Of a stretch of DNA of 64,000 bases, positions 43,741 through 55,288 are shown piece by piece; position 1 is the stretch's first letter; each line of letters begins with the position of its first letter. Source of the DNA: Hyperoplus lanceolatus (lineage: Eukaryota > Chordata > Actinopteri > Uranoscopiformes > Ammodytidae); contig CM049396.1 of assembly GCA_026929865.2 (NCBI GenBank), positions 39,665,001 through 39,729,000 on the forward strand, written 5' to 3'. The translations under genes were made by a program, and so were the position numbers. The notes below the pieces were generated by a model. It searched no databases. It had not been told where the DNA came from and saw nothing but the letters and a program-made list of their open reading frames with translations.

Positions 43741-43749
43741 AGTGTTACC

Positions 43750-44366
43750 TAAAATTTGACCAACAGACACAATGTCACGTTCCTTTACAACAACTCTGCC
43801 AGCTAGATAACGTTTAACTAGCCTACGGAACTACACAGGGCTGCAGGAAAAAAATATATTCTCGTGTATTCAAACTGGTGACAGACGCACGCCCCTCTAC
43901 GCTCTACAAACCAATCAATATCGAGGAATGCGAAACGAGCCTATCGGCAGCCCTGAGCTAAAAAGATTATAAGATTTCTAGCGAGACATATGAATATTGC
44001 GAATTCATATGATCTGTCTGAAGTCTGATTCTCAAGAAATGTTCGGTACACCAATAGGCTATGTGCCAAGCTGTTGATCAACTGGGCAAAATCAAAGATA
44101 GCACACACACACAGCTGACAAGAGCGCTCCCTCCCTCCGCCGAGTTTTTTTCCCAGAGCAAATTTTGGTTGTCAAGGGTTGCCACGATGACACAAATACG
44201 TCACACTTCAGCTAGTAAGTGCATAAACATATGTTTTGAAAACATTTCTAGCGAGAAATACATCAGAATATCATTATATTCGGTCATTGGAAGTATCTGT
44301 GTATAAAAGGCTCTGACATTAATGGTTACTGTCGCTTTAAGAGCAGTTGCTCCTAGTCTATAGTGT
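43750..44366. mobile_element. MITE M1 copy, right part, then unassigned sequence
   Basis: 43758-43830 (ACAATGTCACG, TTACAACAACTCTGCCAGCT) matches the inverted 44930-44985 of M1. The remainder to 44366 has no recognisable gene. Confidence 0.5.
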
Positions 44367-45118
44367 ATACATCAGGTCAGCAATACGTCATCTGGACTGA
44401 ACTCTCGTGACCACGCCCCCTTTGGGGGGAAAACAATACGGCTTACTCCATAGACATACACAGCGCGATCATTCAAAATAAGCCGTTATAGCTAAAATCT
44501 GCAATGTCCTGAGCTGTTGTATGGTTTACATGGTAAAAAACAAACATCATGGTTTTATTCCTTCGCCATGCCCCCAAAAATTCCCCTAAATAAGGTCTGT
44601 ATGACAGCAGGAAGCTCCCGGCTTCCCCCGTGCTCTGCATTTCAGTGGGAGTATGCTATCGTAATGAGCCGTTAGAACAGTTGGTACAGTCTAGTCAAGG
44701 CATAGCGCTATACTATTAACATAGTAAGCATTATTACAGACAACAAAACTTAAAATAACAATTATTTCACGTGTAATCATCTTACATAGAGACTCAGTGA
44801 GGTGAAGATATATATCAGGGCATGATATCTCTGGCCAATGGGTCGGATCATTGCGCCAGCTTGATGCTGAGAGACTAAAAAGACATGGTTTTAGGTTGAC
44901 CAAATTAATCATTTATAAGTGTCTTTAACGTTATCCAGCCAGCAGAGTTGTTGTAAAAGATTTTGACATTGTATCGGTTGGTATAAATTTTAACTTATTT
45001 ACCTCTGATCGTTTTCTTTTTGTGCTGTTTTGGACCGCAATTTTGCATTATAGTCAATGGCACGTTCGGTTTGTTTTCCCCCCAAAGGGGGCGTGGCCTG
45101 ATTGCCGACCTGATGTAT
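44367..45118. mobile_element. MITE M1 copy
   Basis: Inward ends ATACATCAGGTCAGCAAT and ATACATCAGGTCGGCAAT, then CCACGCCCCCTTTGGGGGG on both sides. Non-coding. Confidence 0.7.
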
Positions 45119-45125
45119 AAGTTAA

Positions 45126-45996
45126 AGGGTAACTGAACCCCCTGTTTGAGCTACTGCACGATTTTGAAAAATGCTTTCAGACCATGGATTCTGAATTCCG
45201 TTTGAGAACCATTGTTTTTAAACATTCCGACATCAGCCGGCCGACATTCGGGAGGGAGGGGGCCGCACGGTGTCTCTAAAGGAGGCGGGCTAGCTGCTAG
45301 CGGTCACTCAGGAAGATCTGAATGACATGACTTCATTGAAATATCGAGTGACACAAAGTCTAACGGCACTGTCGCTACACAGTGAGCTCATATGCCACAC
45401 AGATGGGTCGTCTGTGGTGGAGGACTTTCTTATTCTAAATTGTTGGCGGGTGTTTCTATCGTCGTAGGCCTAGTGTTAGGAGACCGAGTAGCGCAAGTGA
45501 ACGAGCGGCAGTCTGTGTGTGTGTGTGTGTGTGTGCGTGCGAGCGAGCGGTAGCGTGTGTCAATCAAGTGAAGTAATGAACAAGTCCGGGTCCGTGTGTG
45601 TTATACAGTGTGAGATAATGCAGACACACTGCCGATAGAAGTGAAGTGCGTTAACCCCCGAAATAAAATCCTTGGAGGGATGCTATAACAGTAATAGCTC
45701 ATGGATCAGCCATGGACCTGTGAAGAGCGTGACCGGCTTTGCGGCGACGTGATGACGTACTACTGTACCAAAAGTACAGTAGTACGTCATTTTTCGAACC
45801 CGATGGAAAAAAGTTTTTTTCAAATCTTAGTAAAGTTCTAAAATGATTTACAATACAAAACATTTCTTAAATTGCCGATATTTAACATATTGCAATTTTT
45901 TTCAATATTAACACCAGCATATAAGTGTTCCTTAACAACATAGTGATTTAATTCAGCTTCTATCTCAAAAAACAAGTAAAAGGGTTCAGTTACACT
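45126..45996. mobile_element. TTAA-flanked non-autonomous element (family K3)
   Basis: TTAA at 45122-45125 and 45997-46000; inward ends AGGGTAACTGAACCCCCTG and AGTGTAACTGAACCCTTTTA. Contains a TG microsatellite (45513-45535) and a perfect hairpin (45752-45790). Kolobok-like by its target. Confidence 0.75.
45752..45790. other. Perfect 17 bp hairpin
   Basis: ATGACGTACTACTGTAC, loop CAAAA, then its exact reverse complement. It lies inside the K3 element. Confidence 0.9.
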
Positions 45997-46000
45997 TTAA

Positions 46001-47887
46001 GTTTCGTTTTCTGACAGTTAGTCCGAGAGAGAGATTCATGCAAGCCAGCAGGTGGCTCATCGTCCCTCTGGTACCTGCCTTATTGTTTAATTCTCCTGTA
46101 TTGAGTTCATGAAAACGTAAGTGCCTGTTACTTTGTTTCATTGTGAGTGTTAATCAATAATGTGTATGTGCAAGTTTGACGTTGGTTGTTAAGCTAAGTT
46201 AAGCAGCGTCGTTTGGTTGCTATGGCAGTTGGCTTATCACGTGAAAGGGAGATGTCCTGCACATGCAGTGTGCCGCTTGGCCCCATGTCTGCTCTTTGGC
46301 GCGGTCATGTTATGTAGACTCTGTTTATTTTATTTGAGTACATTTTGTGTATGACCTTTTCCTGTATAATGAATGTTTAGTTATATCAGCCTGCTATACT
46401 GTATATATGTTTAGCCAATAGTTATTTATTTATTATGCTTTGTAAAACTAATGGTGTTTTATTTTACTGTTTTATAGAAAACTGGAAGACAATACAGAGG
46501 ATTTAAATAAATACGGCTGAAAATAATATAGTCTAAAGAAAGCCACGTCTCCTCATCATCATTCCTTGCACTCTGATCGGTGCACCATTCCTGGATGCTA
46601 TTCATACCTATTGATCTAGCCCTCCTGCATTATCACTAAAACAATCTGATCTCTATTTGTTTAGTTATTATGGTGGTTTGCCGACGAATTTACCACCGTT
46701 GCTATGTAATCCTACATTTCCCATCATCCTTTAGGGCTGGGTGGACCTGTTCGACTCCTAGCAGAGTGGCTGTCGTGAATTCAGGGCGCATTCCATTTAC
46801 AATTCAGGGCCTCCGCCGTAAAACCAAGTCAGACACATTCACACGGCTGACACTTCCGTTTTGCCCCATCATAATAAAAGCACTTAACAGGAAGTAGGTT
46901 ACATTATTCCCCTCCTCCGAAACGTCCCCGTTTCCACACAGAAACATCATAAGGGCACTAAGGAATAATGGAACCACTTACAGAAACATGCTGCATTACC
47001 AAAAATAAATAAAATAACTTAAATTGAACACATTCTTTATACCCTAAACCTTAAAGCATGTATTATTGTAGCCTACCCACTATTCTAGGGACACTATTTC
47101 TGTAAGAAAAATGTGTTTTATAGCCTGTGAGGTTGTATAATTTAAAGTTTTTGATCAAATATGTTGCAGATTATAAATGAAATTATAAAATAATTAAATG
47201 TACAGTTTAAAATGTCACTGAATAGGCTTCTTGAACTTACTAAAGCTGTACTCTACAATGTGTGTGTGTGTCACACCTTGTAGCCTACCCTGACAGGGAT
47301 TTGGTTGTTTTATTTTAGTTAATGATATCAAATGTTGCTATAAATTGAGCATAGCCTACACATAATATAAAAGTAGGTACATATTGAATGTGAAGCCTGC
47401 AACTGAAAGTATTTGGAAGGAGTAGGCCAGTTACTCAAATGGGAGTAGTTTAAAGATTGCTTTATTCATGATTTTGACCTTAAAAGGTAGAATTTTAGGC
47501 AGTCTTATGAACAGTGCTTAATCAGGGTTTGCGGTGTGGTGTGTAGGCATGTTTATTATTTTCTGCATATGCAATTGACTCAGTATATTGTCCCCTGTCT
47601 TAATGGTAAGTGGTCTTGACGGCGGTTTGTCCACCACACACTTGGCATGATATATTGATAAGAGATTTATTCTTGTTCTTTTCATATGGGCAGCGACATT
47701 CCGCCTGTCTATCGCGCTGGACCTGTGGTGTGGCATTGGGAGAGGAAGCCTTGACAGCGCCTTGATTTAATCTGCATGATAAGGTTTCCAATGACTCTAG
47801 CCTATTTTGTTCAAACTGCCTTTGTATTTCACATCCCTCAATTAACACCTGTCACTTTCACATGGGCCTCAATGGGCCGGTTTATGA
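46001..47887. other. No recognisable gene
   Basis: Moderately AT-rich. A short TG run at ~47258. The sequence at 46870-46915 (TTAACAGG then CCCCTCCTCC) could be an LTR edge with a purine tract on the minus strand, but no partner is visible. Confidence 0.4.
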
Positions 47888-49166
47888 CGTCATAAACTGC
47901 ACAGCCACATCCCCATATTTTCTTTATATGTCCATGCTTCCCCCCCACATTAGTAACCAGAAATTTCCACCGTGCAGTAGTTTATGATAACCCCACCCCC
48001 CCATTTCTTATTGGTCCACGGTCCCGAGATCCTCTAGAAAATTTTCCGAGCGACAGCCATGTTGCTTTCCCCGCTAAGCGACAAGAGGCCCATAGTAGCC
48101 TACAGCCTGAATGTTACATACACCAACACGGAATGCTTTTGCTCATACCCCACTAATTTATCTTAACCACAGCAGTCTATGCCTCGTTTTTAATAACACA
48201 ACGGATAGGAAGCTACTTGTGGGTTTTTTCAAACAGTTAAACTGAAAGAAATGTTTTCATTGGTATTTTTGCCTGACTGGTGTATAGCTATTTAGCTTTG
48301 GGACAAGCATTCAGCTTTTTACTCATAAAAACATAATTCTATTACCCACAACAGTCTGGAAATGCCTCGTTTTTAACAGGACAAAGGATTGGAACTTAAT
48401 AGTGTGGAAGTCAAATTTGAAGATATTTTTTTCGCTGATTTGTGTGGTATTTTTAGCCGGTAGCTTCCGAGCTAGCTTCGAGACAAGCATTCAGCTTTTG
48501 CTCATAAAAACATAATTTTATTACCCACACCAGACTGGAAATGCCTCGTTTTTAACAGGACAAAGGATTGGAACTTAATAGTGTGGAAGTCAACTTTGAA
48601 GATATTTTTTTCACTGATTTTAGTGGTATTTTTAGTTTATTTTATCGTCTGAGTCTTATTTTTAGCGTTAGCGCCCATGTAGCTTTGGTTGTAGCACCAA
48701 GTTTTGCTCATAACGCTGTTTATATTCCCCACAGCAGTCTGAAAATGACTCGTTTTTAACATGACAAAGGATGGGAAGATATTCCTGTAGAAATCAAACT
48801 TTGAAGCTACTGGTTTTCACTGGTTTTAATCATGTCAGGTCATGTCAAACTGTTCAAAGTATGGCTTAGCTCCGGCCGGGTAAACACTGTGTTCGCAGTC
48901 ACGCAGTGTCTCTCTAGTATCGCGAGAGCACGGCAGAGACGGTGGGAGAGCCCCATGGACATATAAAGAAAGCCCGGCAGAGAGGTGGGAGGGGCCAGCC
49001 AGATCGCACAAATATAGGTCATCCTGAGACCAGAGGACAATCAGGGTATAGAGGCTTGCTACAATAAATGACCTGAACGGGTTTTTCAGCAAACATCTAA
49101 AAAAATAAGTATTAGGGACTACTTAGACCATAAAAAATTGACAGCAAAGTGCATAATATGTGAGCT
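47888..49166 (-). mobile_element. TTAA-flanked element K2, truncated copy
   Basis: Inverted copy of 61037-62882. The right end AGCTCACATATTATGCAC (minus strand) is followed by TTAA at 49167-49170. The left end is lost. It contains three ~180 bp tandem units between about 48130 and 48800 (ATGCCTCGTTTTTAACAGGA, GACAAGCATTCAGCTTTT). It interrupts a hAT transposase. Confidence 0.7.
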
Positions 49167-49170
49167 TTAA

Positions 49171-49435
49171 AAGTATGTTCGAAACAACCACTCTGCCGGT
49201 GTTCTGGATTAAAGTCACAGCAGAATACCCTGCGATCGCCACAACAGCACTGAAAACCCTGTTGCCATTTCTGACATCCTATTTGTGTGTAGCAGGATAT
49301 TCTGCAGTGACAGCAACCAAAACAAAACATCGGAGTGAACTGGACATAAGCAACACACTTCGGGTGTCATTGTCTCCCATTACTCCTAGATGGGACCGTC
49401 TCGTTGCAGAGAAACAAGCTCAGGGCTCCCAGTGA
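49171..49435 (+). pseudogene. hAT transposase, C-terminal dimerisation region
   Basis: Encodes LPVFWIKVTAEYPAIATTAL, LLPFLTSYLCVAGYSAVTA and TKHRSELDISNTLRVSLSPI, ending at a stop at 49435. This is the hAT family C-terminal domain (LPF..TYLCE..FS), of the ZBED5/SCAND3-like group. Upstream coding is cut at 49171 by the K2 element. Confidence 0.8.
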
Positions 49436-49814
49436 TTTAGCTATATGGTGAGTTGTATTTTTCATGCACTTTATATTTGTTTTTGTGTTGCGTCTTATTT
49501 TGAAGGCATGTTTAAATGTTACCATAGCGACCAGAGAGTGTTTGGGGCAGAGCGGGACACAGCTGCAGAGACATGGACATAATAAGGGCAGAGAGGATTC
49601 ATGTTATGTTGTTGGCACAAAGTTACGAGGGCGCTGCTAATAAAGTTGCATAAGAGTACACAGTGGATTCACGTTTATTACTATATTTAGAAAATACCAC
49701 AGTTTTTATGCCGGTCGTATCATTTTATTTTGTGTATTTATCCGCCACACCTTAAAGGCCGGTCCATGAAAATATTAAACTGGTCCGTGGCGCAAAAAAG
49801 GTTGGGGACCGCTG
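49436..49814 (+). mobile_element. hAT 3' region and terminal repeat
   Basis: The end GGTTGGGGACCGCTG (inverted CAGCGGTCCCCAACC) at 49800-49814 with CGGTCCGTGGCGCAAAA-type subterminal sequence is a known hAT terminus style. It belongs to the transposase fragment before it. Confidence 0.75.
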
Positions 49815-50275
49815 CTGTACGGGATACAGTAGTTTATGTGTGTTGTTGTTTGCTGGGATAACAGTGGTAGCCTATGCATACTACTGCAGACATATTTTGT
49901 TGTGATTCTCCATGTTGACTGATTTGGGTGTATGGAGAAAAATGTATCATATTTTCCTTATTCTGCAACATTGGTCTTGTCAAGCGTTTGGTGAACTTAT
50001 TGTATATCTGCACTTTCTCTGTGTACTTTAGTACTCTAATCACTGAGAAGTAGAATTGCTAAAAGTGTTTTAGGTTGGCAACAACAGTGTGTAATTGGTT
50101 CAGACATAATTAAGTAATATGAAGCGTGTGTTTCATATGGTGACAAAATGTGTTTTTTATAAATTAGTGTATAGTTTTGACAAGAGTGTTTCGTTTTGCA
50201 AAGGGTCTGAAGTGTTTTGCTAATTGGATGTTTGGTTTGCCAAGTGTGTGTAGTGTTTACAGAAATCGGGCCCTG
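49815..50275. mobile_element. IS630-like element, 3' region
   Basis: Matches 21519-21700 and 28085-28311. The hAT element is inserted at its left edge. Confidence 0.55.
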
Positions 50276-50420
50276 TTTACAAAAAACAATAAAGTTTATC
50301 AGTTTAAAAAAATTAATACAATGTGTTTGTACACGTCGAAAAGGATTAGGAAATTACATTCTGTTTCATTCACATTTGACATAATGTCCCAACTTTTTCG
50401 GAATTGGGGTTGTACAAGGT
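50276..50420. mobile_element. Mariner/Tc1-like terminus
   Basis: ATAATGTCCCAACTTTTTCG followed by GAATTGGGGTTGTA resembles the 3' end of a mariner-like element common in fish. No coding. Confidence 0.4.
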
Positions 50421-50604
50421 TAAACACAAGATTAGGCACAATAGAGAATAGGCATGCTTTGTTAATTAATAGTGAGTCGTCTTGGAATAAAAAAATACAC
50501 AGCTACACCTACCGAAGAAAGTTAGCCAGTAAACGTCATGTGTTACATCACTGCTAACTAACATGCATGACATTCAGCACTCTGTTTTCAGCCAACTAAT
50601 AGAC

Positions 50605-50882
50605 TCTGGGCCGGTTTCACAGACAGGGCCTAGATTAAGCTAGGAGTAGGCCTTAATGTGGACTAGTTAAACTGGGACGCTTAAGTCACTGACATGGATA
50701 TGGCTTAAATTTGGCTTAGTTTGTCTGAGACTATGAAGTCCTGGGGCCTGTTGCATAAAACCAAGATAAGGGATTAACCTAGGATATTTCGGTTATCCTG
50801 GCTTGAGTTAGCCTCGTTCCGGTTGCATAAAAGCAGACGGACATAAATTACCATGGAGATTTATCCTTTACGTTTAGCCTGG
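50605..50882. repeat. Two adjacent MITE ends
   Basis: 50609-50742 begins GGGCCGGTTTCACAGACAGG with inverted TTTGTCTGAGAC-type end. 50742-50882 repeats the GCATAAAACCAAGATAAGGG family of 35431-35620. Confidence 0.5.
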
Positions 50883-51162
50883 TCCCGACCTAAATCTCCT
50901 AATTATGGAGCGACTCAGGTTGGGCTGCACTCTCTGTCCAGGCTCCCTCATTGGTAGGCCATGATCTATAACATGGTCCACTATAGTGTCCCTGTTGTAT
51001 GTGTCTCCGTTTGTTGCCTTCTTTGTCCTCGTCCTCCTGTTGCTCTCTCTTGTCCTCTTCCCCTGACTCTTACTGTCTGAGAAAGGAGCTGAGCTCACCC
51101 GGGGTCTATTTGTAGTGCTAACGTTTAGACAGATTGGTATTCAATTCATTTACAGTTTTTAC
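50883..51162 (-). pseudogene. IS630-like transposase N-terminus
   Basis: SKSQGKRTRESNRRTRTKKA, RDTIVDHVIDHGLPMREPG and RVQPNLSRSIIRRF: the basic N-terminus and helix-turn-helix of the family, about 65 codons in one frame, the best-preserved copy in the window. Confidence 0.65.
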
Positions 51163-51644
51163 CTAATGCTTAAACACTAATAGTGGTTGCTTGGCCCAAA
51201 GCATCACAACCTCTAACTTTGGTAACCATGCCCTAAACACAAGCACCAACCCTACAAACACAATAAGTGCTTTGCACTGTGTTTTAAATTCTCCAACACA
51301 CTTCTTGCAAAACACTACACACTGTTTTTCACATAAAACACATTGTTCAAAAATTAAATCTCCTGCAATCCTTGGGAAAACACATCTATTTAAAATACAA
51401 AACACAACTAAAATTGGAAAAGCACACAGACTCACACACATGAAAAATAAAAAATAAAGCTAATATAATACCAATCAGTGCTAGCCTTAGCATTACAAAT
51501 AGACTTCAGGTGAGCTCAGCTTCTTTGTGAGACAGTACAGTAAGAGTCAGGGGAAGAGGACAATAGAGAGAGGCAGGAGGACGAGGACAAAGAAGGCAAC
51601 AGACAGAGACAGGGTCACTATAGTGGACCATGTTACAATAATAA

Positions 51645-52610
51645 TAATAATAATAATTGATTGGATTTATATAGCGCTTTTCAAGGTACTCAAAGCGCTT
51701 TACAGGGTTCCAGGTTCAATTCATTCACACACAGTCATACCGGTGGTGGTAAACTACGATAGTAGTCACAGCTGCCCTGGGGCAGACTGACGGAAGCGTG
51801 GCTGCCATTCAACGCCTACGGCCCCTCCGACCACCACCTCAAACATACAGCAGTCATACACATTCACATGAGGCAAGGTGGGTGAAGTGTCTTGCCCAAG
51901 GACACAACAACCATGACACTGGTGGCAGAGCGGGGATCGAACCGCCAACCCTTGGATCATTGGCCAACCCGCTTAAAGAGGACCTATTATGCTACTTTTC
52001 TGGTCTTAATTTCTTGTTTTACACTGCTATAGAGCAACCTGACACGAATCACATCACAAAAAACTATGTAGATTTTCGGGAAGCTCTTTCTCTTATTTTG
52101 GCGATCCAGCACATCCTGTCAACACTTGAGTGTGTGTGCTTCGGCTCCCTCCGCCTGTGCTTCGGCCATCTCCGCTCCCCTCCCCCCCCCTCCTGCAAAC
52201 CCCACTCCGTTGTGATTGGTTACCTTCCTTCCAGAACACTTTCAGTGGCGGGAAGCGCGAGCATGGACCTATAAGGGCGCGAGGCAGACGCGAACAGGGA
52301 AGTGACAGCATTACCATACATGGAAACATCCGCGTGGAGACGTCACAAAGTTTTATGCGACGTCACAAATTATGAAAGGGTAGACCGCTTTGAAGACGTG
52401 ACTTCTCGACTGGGTAGAATAGTGTTTAGTGCTCTGCACAGACACCCCAGACGGTCAGCAGGGAATATGTCGAAATGCATGTAAGTCATTATTTGATAAT
52501 TTAGTATGGTTAAGCATGACTATGAATCATCATAACAACGTTTATAGGTCATAAAAGTCAAAAAGCATCATAGGTCCTCTTTAACCACCTGAGCCACGGT
52601 AGCCCCAATA
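51645..52610 (-). mobile_element. tRNA-derived SINE with LINE-2-type tail, interrupted
   Basis: On the minus strand the head GGGGCTACCGTGGCTCAGG contains an A box (TGGCTCAGGTGG) and, after a K1 element, a B box (GGTTCGATCCC at ~51933-51943). The body is ~300 bp, and the tail GTAAAGCGCTTTGAGTACC with GCGCTATATAAATCC ends in (ATT)n at 51645-51660. Left and right flanks share GTTA. Confidence 0.8.
51977..52580. mobile_element. TTAA-flanked K1 element, complete
   Basis: TTAA at 51973-51976 and 52581-52584; inward ends AGAGGACCTATTATGCTAC and AGAGGACCTATGATGC. Opposite orientation to 41333-41933. It separates the A and B boxes of the SINE. Confidence 0.85.
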
Positions 52611-53411
52611 GATTGTTATAGATCATGGCCTAACAATATAGGAGGCTGGTCTGAGATTCCAGCCCAAAAACACAATAGCTCTATAATTAGGTCATTTAGA
52701 CTGGATATCAGGAATATTTTCGCTGTTGCTTCTGACATTGCATGACATTGCATGTGGAGGCGATGTGGCCAGACGCAAATTTACTGTAACTGTAATTGTT
52801 TCAGAGTTCATAGAGACACACTGAATTGCTTGTTGAACTGCGATCCTACATATTCGTTGTGTTTTTTTTCTTTTTTTGGCCAAAACCATGAAATTGCAAT
52901 ATAAACTTTTTTTCAGAAGCTTTTCTATATTTTTTTCATGTGTCTAATTGAAAATATAGTGGATCTATCTTTCCAAAAAAAATCTGCAAGAGGTTGGATA
53001 TGAGGCGATATTTCCCCCGTTGCTTGGCAAGGGAGGACATTACCTGTGACGTGGATGAGGTGATGTGGCCAGATGCCAACAGGAGACAGGATCCATAGCC
53101 TAAATGTCTTCCAATCATTCCCCTATAACACTTTGTTTTGTAGATCATTCTAGTTGTACCATTTATTGTGTGTCTTTGTGTGTTTTTTTTTTTACTTTTG
53201 CAAAAACCTGAAATGGCAAAATAAAATAAAAAATCTGAAGCGTTTACATTTTGTTTTCATGTGCCTAGATCAACTGTAGTGGATCAATCTTTCACAAAAA
53301 AAATCTGTATGAAACTTTTAAAGTCGAAAACCATCCAAAGTACTGAATACAGCTGTGTTTTGCATAAAGCCCATCTGTGTGTTGTTGCTGCTAGGAAAGA
53401 GTAATTCAAAA

Positions 53412-53955
53412 GAATAGAATAGAATAGAATAGCCTTTATTGTCATTGTATGTTGTACAACGAAATTTGAGTGCCACTCCTCTGGTGCAATCAGCATGCAA
53501 TATAAATATAAATACTAACTATATATATATACTATAACTATAAAACTATAACTATATAACTATTGAAAAAGAAACTATATATATATATCTATAACTGCAT
53601 AAATAACAGAATCTGCAGCAAACCTATGTAAGCAAAAATAAATAACAGAAAATGGCAGGTCAACCAGGGAGAAAATGTTGACCTGTAAGCAGTGTAAAAC
53701 AGTAAATCTATTTAACAATAGCAGCAGTTATTGCACTTGTTCCATATATAATGTACATGTTGACATGAGCAGCAGTTATTGCACTTTTCCAGTGGTATTG
53801 CACTTAAATGATTGTGAAATATTCACAGTATACAGCAGTTTGTATGATCAATATGATTGTAAAATATTTACAGTATGCGGCAGTTTGTATGATCAATATG
53901 ATCAGTATGTGTCCCAGTGTGCAGGTAGTCCTATTTTTGTTTCATGTTAAAGTGC
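53412..53955 (-). mobile_element. LINE 3' fragment
   Basis: Starts with (AATAG)n then AGCCTTTATTGTCATTGTAT and ACAACGAAATTTGAGTGCC, the complement of a LINE 3' tail widespread in fish. Interrupts the IS630-like copy within ATTCAAAAGTGCAT. Contains TATA-rich and duplicated CAGTTTGTATGATCAATATG units. No coding. Confidence 0.55.
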
Positions 53956-54232
53956 ATGTGTGTATTGTTTTGATGCTAAAAACAGTTTTGAAATGGGATT
54001 GTTAGGTTTTGTTACAAGAGTTTCATTTTGCCAAATAAGTTGTGAAGTTTATCTCCGTGTGCTTTGTCCTATTCGGCCTGTGTGTTAAGTTTTGACACAG
54101 TGGGACAAAGTCTGCAACATGTGTGTAAGCATTCGGCAATTACTGTAATTTTTTTCAAGAAGTGTGTTGGATAATTTCAAACAAAGTGCAAAGCATATAT
54201 CGTGTTTGTAGGGTTGGTGCTTTGGTTTAGGG
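53956..54232 (+). mobile_element. IS630-like element, continuation
   Basis: TTTTGATGCTAAAAACAGTT and CACAGTGGGACAAAGTCTGC match inverted 36110-36280. Ends in GTTTAGGG, the target of the following hAT element. Confidence 0.6.
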
Positions 54233-55244
54233 CAGGGGTGGCCAACCAGTCAGAGACAAAGAGCCACATTTTTTACTGTGTTACTGCAAAGAGCCACATC
54301 GTACACACGGGTACACACAGTGGCGATTCCAGGAAATTTTGACTGGGGGTGGCCAAGGTGGGCCACAGAGTTACAGTGGTGTGGCCATCGCACCCCTGAA
54401 TGAATAGCATGTGATATGCTGTACAACCAATTCAAAGATGATTTATAATCCCAAATGCCCAAATCATGTTAGTATTCATTGTAATGTTTGTCAGAAAACT
54501 AAACCCCTGAAGGGGGATCTGGGGGCATCCCCCCCCCAGAAGATTTTTTTGTGTTTTTAACATGTAATCTAAGCATTCTGGTGCATTCTCGCGAAGATAA
54601 TAAAGGAAAAAGTCAATATTTATTTCAGCTCAGATGAATAGTAAAATTAGCAAGAAAACATAACTTGCTAGCAGCCAGATGCCTAACAACTGGACAGAGG
54701 GACGGATGACCACTAGCTTTTGACCAAATATCTTGCTAAAAAAAATAAACCTTTATTTATGAAAGTCTGCCCTTGCTAAGAACATGTTACACTCGCTAAC
54801 TACAAACTTTAATTTTTTTATTCAGATTTCAAAAATCTGCTGGGACACGTGCCTATACACATGCATGGGTGGCACGCATGTCACAAGCACACTTATGCTG
54901 TTTTCAAGACCTTTGCTGACCAGAGACCAGTTCTAGTGGCCACAGTCCTACCATTAATTTAGTAATAGAAAATTGCAAACTGATCTCATATCAGTGGATT
55001 GGAGTGTTTGTGTGATGAACTTGGCAACTACCTATCAAAAAAAGTTAAGTAAGAAAAAAAAATACATATCATCTCTGAACTAGGATACATATCAGGAAAA
55101 AATGTAAGTAAAAAAATAAAATTAAAATAAAAAATAACATTTGAACTGGGGGGGGGGACACTGGGGTGGCCAGTAAGATTTCAGGGGGGGGGGGGCGTTT
55201 TTTTTTTGGCGGGGAGCTTGCACATGCATGCACAAGCATTATTT

Positions 55245-55288
<44 letters not shown>

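Larger units (their letters stand above)
40164..43749. mobile_element. 3.6 kb non-autonomous element with 8 bp target duplication
   Basis: Inverted ends GGTAACACTTTACAATAAGG followed by TACACAAAAAA on both sides. TAAAATTT precedes (40156-40163) and follows (43750-43757). The 8 bp duplication fits hAT and some other superfamilies. The interior is filled by other elements and by two arrays of AAAGGTAAACTTACCTTT-type units. No transposase. Confidence 0.85.
51163..53411 (+). pseudogene. Composite IS630-like element, plus-strand copy
   Basis: Terminal region 51163-51480, N-terminal remnant 51510-51640, SINE insertion 51645-52610, then two C-terminal remnants at ~52690-52790 and ~52985-53100 (the second reads FPRCLARED then CDVDEVMWPDANRR). 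No catalytic core. Same order as the inverted copy at 36111-39580. Confidence 0.6.

Noticed and set aside
46160..46890. Solo LTR
   Set aside because: TGTG start, AATAAA motifs and AACA end are present, but no partner, duplication or primer site could be shown.
51925..52605. tRNA gene (A and B boxes present)
   Set aside because: The boxes belong to a SINE head with a LINE-type tail, and a 604 bp element separates them.
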